From: a virus
IMG/VR virus record: IMGVR_UViG_3300015360_000248
Location: 1-20,057 of that record
Length of the DNA: 20,057 bases
Reading direction: 5' to 3' (one strand)
Shown here piece by piece: positions 14,589 to 20,057 of the stretch (position 1 is the first letter of the stretch; each line of letters begins with the position of its first letter). Position numbers and translations under genes: made by a program. A model generated the notes under the pieces. It did not search any database, was not told the DNA's origin, and worked only from the letters and a program-made list of their open reading frames with translations.

Positions 14589-16661
14589 CTTGAGACCGTC
14601 CCCGGATTGAGCGTTCGCTCCATTAAGTTTGCGCCGAACTCAGCGCGCGAACTGGAGGCAAGTCACGCCATCTGTTCGGATCACGCCAACATTCTGGCCA
14701 AGGGTCAAGAGGTTACGTACACCGACGTTGAGCTGGGCGTCGTGTTCGTGGGCAAGATCGTGCGCCGCAAACGCGCGAAGCGGCCGGGCGAGGGCGTGAC
14801 GTACATCTGCGCTGACAACTATCGCCAGCTCACGAAGTCCGCCGCGACGTTGAGTAACGGCATCGGCACTTCCGCCAAGATCGCGTTCGAGACGGGCACG
14901 GCCGTGCAGAGCGCGCTGAGTAAAGTCCTGAGCGGCGTCTCCGGCCATTTCCCCGGGGGCATCGCTATCAGCGTGGGTGGCACGCTGCCAGCGACCGACA
15001 AGGGCGGGCAATCGGTCGATACCTGGATCGAAGACATCCTCAAGAATACGACGGGCGGTTTTGCGTGGATCAATCCGGCCGGGGGCTCGCAGGCGCTGCG
15101 CTTCGACGATTACTATGCGTCTCCGGGGCTCACGCTGACGGAAGGCCAGTACGTGCTGCACAACCAGGGCAACGGCGAACTGCTCATCAGTGAAGGCGAC
15201 ATCGAAGACACGCTGGACGAAAAGTTAAAGAAACTCACGGTGGAGGGCGCCGGGCGATTCAAGCGCTGGCAAGAGAAGTACATCTACCCGACGTATCCGA
15301 CAGACGGGGGCGATGAATTCCGTTGGTACGTTGACGACGGCATGATCATCAAGCGCTACATCAAACCAGACGGATATTGCGCAGACGGCACGCGCATGAA
15401 GCTCAGGATCGGCGGCGCGCTGGCCATCGGAAATGTGTTCATCATCAACGATCCGCCGTTTGTGAACGGCGGTCCAGGCAACACTTATTTCTGGTTCCGA
15501 GTGCAGGCGCGCACGCCAGCGGCCGCTGGGAACCAATACACGAGCGTTGAGGCGTGGTTCGACTACACGGTTTATGAAGGCCCGCTCAGCGAGACCGTTC
15601 AGGGCTCAGACCCGCTGCTGGAAGGTTCGGCGGTCGAAATCCACGACGACTATTTTTCATATGAGGGGCCGGGAATCACGGTCAACCACGCGCCGGACCT
15701 CCAGGCGCTGGCACAGAGCATCTACAACCGACACGGCCAGACGTCCGACACGCAAGGAAACTTCACCGTCATCATCAAGTCCGTGAACCCCAATTTGAAG
15801 CTGGGATCGCGCATCACGAACTTTGGCAACGCGCGCATTCGACAGATTACGTACCTCATTTCTCAGCGCCTGATGCAGCTCGAAATGTCGGACGTTCCGT
15901 TGAAGGATCGATTGCAGACCTCCAAGCAAATCGCGCGTGAGCGCACGCTGCCCGGCAACAACTGGTATCAGAACCGCGTGCCCGCGTCGCTGGGATGCTT
16001 TTCGAACTGGTCGTCTGTGCTCAGCTCTAACGGCACCACTGACAACAACGTCGGCGGCGGCGGTTGGGGCGGCGGCGCTGGCGGCGGAGGCGGCGGCGGT
16101 CGCGGGCCGGGCGTGCCGAATCCGAAGGCGCCGGGCAGCAACGTGACCTCGTGGCGCTGCGTGAATGGCCAGTGCGAAGAGCGTGAAGGCGACGAAGGCT
16201 TCGCGACGCAAGAGGAGTGCGAAAAGATTTGCGGCGCAACGTCTTGGGAACGCGTGAACGATTGTTTCTGTCATCAGCGCAACGACGTGACGGGACCGTT
16301 CAAGACAAAAGCCGAATGCGAGGCTGGCATCCCCGCGAACTGCGGCGGCGTGACGACGGTTGACCCAAACAATCCGCCGCCGCCGCCTGAACCGCCGCCA
16401 GTGCCTCCCGTCAATCCACCGGCTGAGCCGGACACGAAGACATGGGCGCCAGCAACGAATCCATTCAACGACTGCATCGGCGTGGTGACGGAGATTGTCT
16501 CAGACGACAAAGGTCACGTGATCGCGCTCACCGGCAAGGGCATTCGATGCAGCCATCGTGACGTGCTTGAAAATGTGTCGGTCGTTTGTAACGGGGACGG
16601 CACGATCACGGTCACTAAGACATTCACTGCCATCGATTATCTGGATTCAGAAGGCGTCTAA
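14574..16661 (+). CDS. Tail hub / tip protein with Gly-rich linker and Cys modules
   Basis: This 695-residue protein is likely the hub that closes the tail tip, as its position after the tape measure and distal-tail-like genes suggests. It starts at GTG 14574 with TGGAGG 6 nt upstream. Residues ~1-445 are beta-rich hub-like sequence (YTDVELGVVFVGKIV, DTWIEDILKNTTGGFAW, ITYLISQRLMQLEMSD). Residues ~492-513 are a nearly pure Gly linker. Residues ~523-590 hold two Cys modules, SWRCVNGQCEE with TQEECEKICG and SWERVNDCFCHQ with TKAECEAGIPANCGG. A proline run (~599-620) leads to a C-terminal domain with DCIGVVTEIV and ISRCSH-like GIRCSHRD. The Cys modules are probably surface-exposed. The hub assignment is by position and fold impression. 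Confidence 0.68.
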   Translation: MPVVALETVPGLSVRSIKFAPNSARELEASHAICSDHANILAKGQEVTYTDVELGVVFVGKIVRRKRAKRPGEGVTYICADNYRQLTKSAATLSNGIGTSAKIAFETGTAVQSALSKVLSGVSGHFPGGIAISVGGTLPATDKGGQSVDTWIEDILKNTTGGFAWINPAGGSQALRFDDYYASPGLTLTEGQYVLHNQGNGELLISEGDIEDTLDEKLKKLTVEGAGRFKRWQEKYIYPTYPTDGGDEFRWYVDDGMIIKRYIKPDGYCADGTRMKLRIGGALAIGNVFIINDPPFVNGGPGNTYFWFRVQARTPAAAGNQYTSVEAWFDYTVYEGPLSETVQGSDPLLEGSAVEIHDDYFSYEGPGITVNHAPDLQALAQSIYNRHGQTSDTQGNFTVIIKSVNPNLKLGSRITNFGNARIRQITYLISQRLMQLEMSDVPLKDRLQTSKQIARERTLPGNNWYQNRVPASLGCFSNWSSVLSSNGTTDNNVGGGGWGGGAGGGGGGGRGPGVPNPKAPGSNVTSWRCVNGQCEEREGDEGFATQEECEKICGATSWERVNDCFCHQRNDVTGPFKTKAECEAGIPANCGGVTTVDPNNPPPPPEPPPVPPVNPPAEPDTKTWAPATNPFNDCIGVVTEIVSDDKGHVIALTGKGIRCSHRDVLENVSVVCNGDGTITVTKTFTAIDYLDSEGV

Positions 16662-17596
16662 TGCCGACAACCGTCGAAACCTATCCGTGCGCGTGCTGCG
16701 ACGATGCGCTGCCGCCCGACCCTTGCGAGACTTGCACCGGAGACCCGCATCCGACGCGACCGCCGGGGATACCCGAGTTCATCACGCCCAATTGCATTTA
16801 CTCGGACACGGCGCAAGCGTGCGTTTCCTCCGGCAGCAATCAACTGCTGTACGAACGCTTTGTCTGTGGCGACGTGCCGTTCACTGAGGACTGCATCGCG
16901 CCGGGTGGCTTCGAGATCACGATCAAAGGCTGTCCATGCGACTTCGATCACTCCAACGCGCGCGCTGAAATCACCGCGTATCCACCGGAAGGCGACCCGG
17001 TCACAACGACGATCAATTATGCGGCGGGGCATTCGCCGCTGTCCGCCAGCGGCAACTTTCCGGGCGGGTATCCGCCCTGCACGCGCTTCCGAATTCGCAT
17101 CTATGCGGACATCACGATTTGCCAGGGCAGCGGCCACGCGCCGTGTGGATCGGCGACCGAAGAGACGATCAACTACGGCATCAGCAGCGGCTCCGACATC
17201 ACGACCGACATCGTGCAGTGCATCACGCCGTGCGATGAAGGCGAAGGACTGAACACTGTTCACCGCAGGTTCATTCTGCGCATCACGAACACGACGCCGA
17301 AGTGCATCGACCTGACGCTAAATATTTTCGCGTACAGTGATCCAGGCGCGTGCAAACAATTCGCGGCGCTGGTCGCTGGTAAGGCAGCGCTATGCAATGA
17401 TGCCAGTGCGCTGCCCAAATTCCTCTACGCGGTCTGCATCGAGCCCAATTCGGTGCGCGACCTGACGTTCTTTGTTGCGTTGCTGGGCACAACCAGTTGC
17501 TGCGCAAACCGCCAGTGGTGCTTCAAGCTGCAAGTCAGCCACATCTGCAACAGCGGCGGCGGGTCATCATGCGTCGGACCGTGTCCGAGCTGCTAA
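16661..17596 (+). CDS. Cysteine-rich tail-region protein
   Basis: I do not recognise the family of this 311-residue protein. Its striking feature is about 27 cysteines, spread along the whole chain: YPCACCDD near the N-terminus, GCPCD, VQCITPCDE, TSCCANRQWC and a C-terminal SCVGPCPSC. It also contains many Gly/Pro/Asn/Thr turns and beta-type segments. There is no signal peptide or membrane segment. The ATG overlaps the hub stop by one base (TAATG), so the two are translationally coupled. A virion protein at the tail tip, stabilised by disulfides or metal after release, fits the context. A metal-binding chaperone is an alternative. Confidence 0.65.
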   Translation: MPTTVETYPCACCDDALPPDPCETCTGDPHPTRPPGIPEFITPNCIYSDTAQACVSSGSNQLLYERFVCGDVPFTEDCIAPGGFEITIKGCPCDFDHSNARAEITAYPPEGDPVTTTINYAAGHSPLSASGNFPGGYPPCTRFRIRIYADITICQGSGHAPCGSATEETINYGISSGSDITTDIVQCITPCDEGEGLNTVHRRFILRITNTTPKCIDLTLNIFAYSDPGACKQFAALVAGKAALCNDASALPKFLYAVCIEPNSVRDLTFFVALLGTTSCCANRQWCFKLQVSHICNSGGGSSCVGPCPSC

Positions 17597-17605
17597 GGAG
17601 GCGTG

Positions 17606-18244
17606 ATGGTGATTGAACTTCTACACGCTGCGGCCGCAGAGCACGGGCTGACGCTGGTCAAAGAAGTTCCGCTGACTGTTTGCCTGCCGTCTCGGCCAGA
17701 CGTGATGACCTCTTTAGCCATGCCGTCGCTCGCAGAGCTGCATGCCGGGCTGAGTGACGCGCGCGCCCGGCTGGATCAATTCGTCGCCGCGAACCGTCGT
17801 CAGCCACCGGCCGCGCCGCCCGACAGCGCCGCCGTAGAGTTGAACCCAAAGCGTGAAGAGCGCACAACGACGCCGTGCGCCAAAAACGATCCCAAGAGCC
17901 CTTGCGCGCAGGCGCGTGAACATAAGTCTCTTGGCGTTGCGTCTCTGTTGAAGGCCACGACGTCCCCCACGGTTGACGCGCGGATCGCGGCGGAGCGGCT
18001 GGACGTGTGCCGGAGCTGCCGGGCGGTCGATTCGGGCGGTGAGCGTCTCTTTCGAGAGATTGAGGCGCTGCACTTTTGCGGCGCGCCGCGCGCCTTCGCA
18101 GGCGGCAAAATTCCGTCACTCAAACAGCTCATCAAGACCTACCGCGATGAAACCGTAGATGGTTGCGGCTGTGAGCTGTCCGACAAGGTCCAGTACAGCG
18201 CCGCTGAATGCCCGCTCAAACTTTGGTCCGCCGTCCGTATCTAA
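17606..18244 (+). CDS. Zinc-finger-like protein with C-terminal Cys motif
   Basis: This 212-residue protein starts at ATG 17606; AAGGAGG (17595-17601) is 4 nt before it, while GTG 17603 is too close. The N-terminal ~65 residues are helical. The middle (~65-105) is Pro/Lys/Glu-rich and disordered-looking. The C-terminal ~90 residues contain LDVCRSCRAVD, HFCGAP, DGCGCELSDKVQ and AECPLKLW. The C-x2-C, CG, GC-x-C-x-L-x-x-K, C-P-x-x-x-W order is one I know from small phage zinc-binding proteins without assigned function. It may help assembly of the Cys-rich proteins upstream, but that is inference from neighbourhood alone. Confidence 0.6.
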   Translation: MVIELLHAAAAEHGLTLVKEVPLTVCLPSRPDVMTSLAMPSLAELHAGLSDARARLDQFVAANRRQPPAAPPDSAAVELNPKREERTTTPCAKNDPKSPCAQAREHKSLGVASLLKATTSPTVDARIAAERLDVCRSCRAVDSGGERLFREIEALHFCGAPRAFAGGKIPSLKQLIKTYRDETVDGCGCELSDKVQYSAAECPLKLWSAVRI

Positions 18245-18289
18245 AAAGTACGCAGGCGACACCCCCACTTTTTCAGGAGGACGGAACGT

Positions 18290-19057
18290 ATGGACCCATT
18301 GAAGCCCGGAGAGAAGACATCGGAATTCGAAGTCAATCAGTCATCGGGAGCATGGGGCAATATCGCCGTGCTCCTCGGCACCATCGGCCCGGCCGGGCTT
18401 TCCGCGTTCGGCAACCTTTCCGATACGCACAAAATCATCGTGATCGTCTGCGGCGCGCTGATCGCCATCTTCGGGCTGATCACCAAATGCATGGCCGACG
18501 TGGCCTACATTCGCGGACGCAGCGAACTGAAAGCCGCCAGCATCCAGGCGGAAGCCGTCGTGTCCCCGCCCAAATCATTGCTACTACTGTTCGTGCTCCT
18601 GCCGCTGCTATTGATCGCCAGCGGATGCAGCCGGACTAAGGAGGAGGCCGACGCGCAACAGTTGAAGCGAAGGGCGCTGGCGCAATACGTCGCCAACACG
18701 AACGCGATTCACGACGCTGAACAGAAGGCGTATGTGATGAGCGAGAAAGAGCACGCTGAGACGTTGCTGCAACAGGGCTTGGAGCGGCTTAAGGAGAAGG
18801 CTGGCCCAGACGGGAAGGTTGACCCGGTAGCCGCCAAGGTCTGGGTGCAAATGTTGATCCGGGACCGTGACGCCTACATCGCCAAGGCGCACGACAACGT
18901 GGCTCAAATCCGCGTGCAAATCAGTGAAGCGGACAGGGACATGTACAGCGCGCTGAAGCTGGATGAGCTGGTCGAGCGCGCGGCCGGGCAAGGCATCGAC
19001 ATCAAGACCATCCAGCCGTTCATCGATTCGATTCTGGACATCGTCAAGCGCAAGTGA
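18290..19057 (+). CDS. Holin-like membrane protein continuous with a lipoprotein-like half
   Basis: This 255-residue frame joins two recognisable parts. Residues 1-80 open with PGEKTSEFEV and have two hydrophobic segments (~22-40, ~48-66), resembling small phage holins that begin GYKTTEF. Residues 96-112 are a third hydrophobic segment ending in LIASGC (lipobox, C113), followed by a charged, coiled-coil-rich domain (SRTKEEADAQ through IVKRK). AGGAGG (18275-18280) is 9 nt before the ATG. A GTG at 18560 (codon 91) gives M-S-P-P-K then the hydrophobic run and lipobox, a classic lipoprotein signal. The locus may make a holin-lipoprotein fusion or a nested lipoprotein resembling an outer spanin. 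Lysis is the likely role. Confidence 0.6.
   Translation: MDPLKPGEKTSEFEVNQSSGAWGNIAVLLGTIGPAGLSAFGNLSDTHKIIVIVCGALIAIFGLITKCMADVAYIRGRSELKAASIQAEAVVSPPKSLLLLFVLLPLLLIASGCSRTKEEADAQQLKRRALAQYVANTNAIHDAEQKAYVMSEKEHAETLLQQGLERLKEKAGPDGKVDPVAAKVWVQMLIRDRDAYIAKAHDNVAQIRVQISEADRDMYSALKLDELVERAAGQGIDIKTIQPFIDSILDIVKRK
18560..19057 (+). CDS. Possible nested lipoprotein from an internal in-frame start
   Basis: Starting at GTG 18560 the product would be 165 residues: MSPPKSLLLLFVLLPLLLIASGC, with a short basic N-terminus, a hydrophobic core and a lipobox, then a helical periplasmic domain. Only a modest AGGCGGA (18546-18552) sits 7 nt upstream. It shares the reading frame of the full-length protein, unlike Rz1, which lies in a different frame from Rz. 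Whether it is made is unknown. Confidence 0.35.
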   Translation: MSPPKSLLLLFVLLPLLLIASGCSRTKEEADAQQLKRRALAQYVANTNAIHDAEQKAYVMSEKEHAETLLQQGLERLKEKAGPDGKVDPVAAKVWVQMLIRDRDAYIAKAHDNVAQIRVQISEADRDMYSALKLDELVERAAGQGIDIKTIQPFIDSILDIVKRK

Positions 19058-19135
19058 GCGTGGCTCACGAGCGGAAGTTCGCCGCCCGCGCCGCCTCAAT
19101 CCCTCACCTTCAACCCAGCAACGAAAGGAACGGAT

Positions 19136-19381
19136 ATGACACACACCCCGAAGACATCACCCGCCGCCAGCACTCCAGACGAGACGTTCGGCCAATCGCC
19201 GTTCGCTGGCAAGAGCCCCGTCAGCATCGTTGAGCAGTTAGACCGCAAGATCGAAAGCATTCCTCACGATCAAGTCCAGGCGACCTACGACGCGGCCGTG
19301 AAGGCCATGGAAGCAGGAAAGCTGGCACCCGGCGCGGCGCTGAAGTCTGTCGCGCAGATGCTGTTCGGCCTCCTGAAGTGA
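19136..19381 (+). CDS. Small hypothetical protein
   Basis: This 81-residue protein is not recognised. The first ~30 residues are Ser/Thr/Pro-rich and probably disordered (PKTSPAASTPDETFG). The remainder is helical, SIVEQLDRKIESIPHDQVQATYDAAVKAMEAG and LKSVAQMLFGLLK, with an amphipathic C-terminus. GAAAGGAA lies upstream of ATG 19136. Its last codons overlap the next gene in a GTGA junction. It follows the lysis-type gene, so it could be a late or a lysis accessory protein. Confidence 0.6.
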   Translation: MTHTPKTSPAASTPDETFGQSPFAGKSPVSIVEQLDRKIESIPHDQVQATYDAAVKAMEAGKLAPGAALKSVAQMLFGLLK

Positions 19382-19617
19382 ACGATCCAAACGAGCGGCT
19401 GAGCATCACGCTGAGCCGCAAGGAATGGCGCAACCTCGTCACGGCGCTGCGAAGGGACATCCGGCTTCAACCGCAACTCGGGCGTCTGGCGTGGATGACA
19501 GTCGGGGTCATAGAAGGCGCCGTGGCGGGGATTGAAAGCCAAGGCGGACAGAGAGCCGCCAGCCGGGTCGGAGAGGACTCATTGCCCTGTGACACCCTCA
19601 AACGACCCGGTCTTTAG
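19378..19617 (+). CDS. Small hypothetical protein, coupled start
   Basis: This 79-residue protein begins at GTG 19378, which overlaps the TGA of the previous gene (GTGA). It has a helical core ERLSITLSRKEWRNLVTALRRDIRL and LAWMTVGVIEGAVAGIE, then a polar tail. I do not recognise it. The 3' end overlaps the next zinc-finger gene by ~29 bp, so the last ~10 residues are the least certain. No ribosome site of its own is needed if translation is coupled. Confidence 0.5.
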   Translation: MNDPNERLSITLSRKEWRNLVTALRRDIRLQPQLGRLAWMTVGVIEGAVAGIESQGGQRAASRVGEDSLPCDTLKRPGL

Positions 19618-19828
19618 ATTCGAAGGGCTTCCCAAGTTCGAGAAGCGCTGCCCGCGCGTTGAAACCTACAGACCTCGAACCGCTTGGAAGATGTGCAGGT
19701 CGAAGAGCCAATACGATTCCCATGCGACAGCGCAACGGGTCATCGCCAACCGAGGCGTGCCGTTGCGCAGTTACGAGTGTCCATTGTGCCGACGCTGGCA
19801 CATCACGCACGAGAGGCTGAAGGTATGA
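19589..19828 (+). CDS. Small zinc-finger protein
   Basis: I place the start at GTG 19589, giving 79 residues; a TTG at 19532 would add 19 residues with no better site. The core is WKMCRSKSQYDSHATAQR, a 12-residue spacer, then LRSYECPLCRRWHITHER. This C...K-x-x-Y, A-x-x-x, Y-x-C-P-x-C-x-x-W-H-x-T pattern is familiar from tiny zinc-binding proteins of phages and actinobacteria, of unknown function. It could bind DNA or RNA. The stop overlaps the next ATG as ATGA. Confidence 0.6.
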   Translation: MTPSNDPVFRFEGLPKFEKRCPRVETYRPRTAWKMCRSKSQYDSHATAQRVIANRGVPLRSYECPLCRRWHITHERLKV

Positions 19829-19968
19829 GCAAGCGACTGAAGAAAGAGCTGAGCGATTGGGCGCGGCGCTGGCCTGTTACGGCGTTTAATCCGGGGAAGG
19901 TCCGCGACTTTTTGAGGGGTTCAGAACGTCCTAACTCGTGGACCCAAGCGCCGAAATCCGCGAGTTAG
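19825..19968 (+). CDS. Very small basic hypothetical protein
   Basis: This 47-residue protein begins at ATG 19825, overlapping the previous stop (ATGA). It is basic and polar, with SKRLKKELSDWARRWP then KVRDFLRGSERPNS. No domain is recognised. Its TAG (19966-19968) lies within the downstream inverted repeat, so structure there could affect its 3' end. The overlap supports it being real. Confidence 0.5.
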   Translation: MSKRLKKELSDWARRWPVTAFNPGKVRDFLRGSERPNSWTQAPKSAS

Positions 19969-19971
19969 GAC
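19928..19971 (+). repeat. Long inverted repeat at the end of the gene string
   Basis: GTCCTAACTCGTGGA (19928-19942) pairs with TCCGCGAGTTAGGAC (19957-19971). Fourteen pairs are Watson-Crick and one is G-T, around a 14-nt loop. No T-tract follows, so it is not a standard intrinsic terminator. It covers the last codons and stop of the 47-residue gene. It could be an operator, an RNA processing hairpin, or a recombination or packaging site. Confidence 0.7.
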
Positions 19972-19983
19972 AGGTTTCCGAGC

Positions 19984-19989
19984 TATAAT
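19984..19989 (+). promoter_or_regulatory. Perfect TATAAT beside the inverted repeat
   Basis: TATAAT lies 12 bp after the right arm of the inverted repeat. A -35 box 17 bp upstream would fall at 19961-19966 (CGAGTT), a poor match, inside the repeat arm. A regulator bound to the repeat would cover that position, so an activator-dependent or repressed promoter is possible. The match may also be chance. From here to 20057 I see only two similar motifs, AGGACAGGTTTCCG (19967-19980) and AGGACAGATTTTCG (20021-20034). Confidence 0.3.
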
Positions 19990-20057
19990 GAAACCGACTA
20001 GGTTTTATATTGGGCTGGAAAGGACAGATTTTCGCGTTTTTACGACGCTGCTTTACA

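Noticed and set aside
18243-18273. AAAAAGT / ACTTTTT inverted repeat just before the holin-like gene ribosome site
   Set aside because: Only 7 A/T-rich pairs across a 17-nt loop; too weak to call a switch.
1-20057. CRISPR array, tRNA, integrase, insertion sequence or attachment site
   Set aside because: I looked for spaced identical repeats, cloverleaf arms with CCA ends, recombinase motifs and terminal inverted repeats with a transposase and found none.

Overview
This window is the late structural region of a tailed double-stranded DNA phage (or prophage) with siphovirus-type morphology. The supporting genes are an HK97-type capsid set, a tail tube protein, a tail assembly chaperone pair with a probable -1 frameshift, a 1090-residue tape measure protein and a large tail hub protein. 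There is no contractile sheath gene. The DNA is GC-rich and tightly packed, with strong purine Shine-Dalgarno sites and ATGA, GTGA and TAATG overlaps. This points to a GC-rich bacterial host, but I cannot name a phylum. No integrase, tRNA, CRISPR array, insertion sequence or replication gene is visible, so I cannot tell a free phage contig from an integrated prophage.

Layout. 2-1561: 3' part of a tail fibre or receptor-binding gene, open at the left edge. 1584-3415: probable tail terminator, then the portal. 3416-3597: the longest non-coding stretch, with a promoter-like element and clustered dyads. 3598-5510: helix-turn-helix protein (candidate small terminase), then the large terminase. 5438-5892: two small genes on the minus strand, joined by an ATGA overlap. 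5965-8976: scaffold, major capsid protein, head-tail adaptor and major tail tube protein, closed by a strong intrinsic terminator at 9028-9060. 9079-16661: chaperone and its frameshift extension, tape measure, a small accessory protein, a duplicated-fold distal tail-like protein, a zinc-ribbon protein, and the hub/tip protein with Cys-rich modules. 16661-18244: two Cys-rich proteins. 18290-19057: a holin-like protein continuous with a lipoprotein-like half. 19136-19968: four very small genes in an overlapping string, ending in a long inverted repeat beside a TATAAT. No gene-free stretch exceeds 300 bases.

How the genes work together. The portal, scaffold and capsid protein build the procapsid. 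The terminase pair packages DNA. The adaptor joins head and tail. The chaperone, tape measure and tube protein assemble the tail, which the terminator protein caps. The distal, hub, Cys-rich and fibre proteins form the tip used for adsorption. The holin/lipoprotein gene probably belongs to lysis, but no endolysin is in the window.

The points most worth a second look are: the holin-lipoprotein continuous frame with an in-frame internal start; the -1 frameshift site; the 49-bp direct repeat that appears to have lengthened the zinc-ribbon gene; the minus-strand gene pair inside the late cluster; the Cys-rich tail-tip proteins; and the placement of fibre, tail terminator and portal upstream of the terminase genes.
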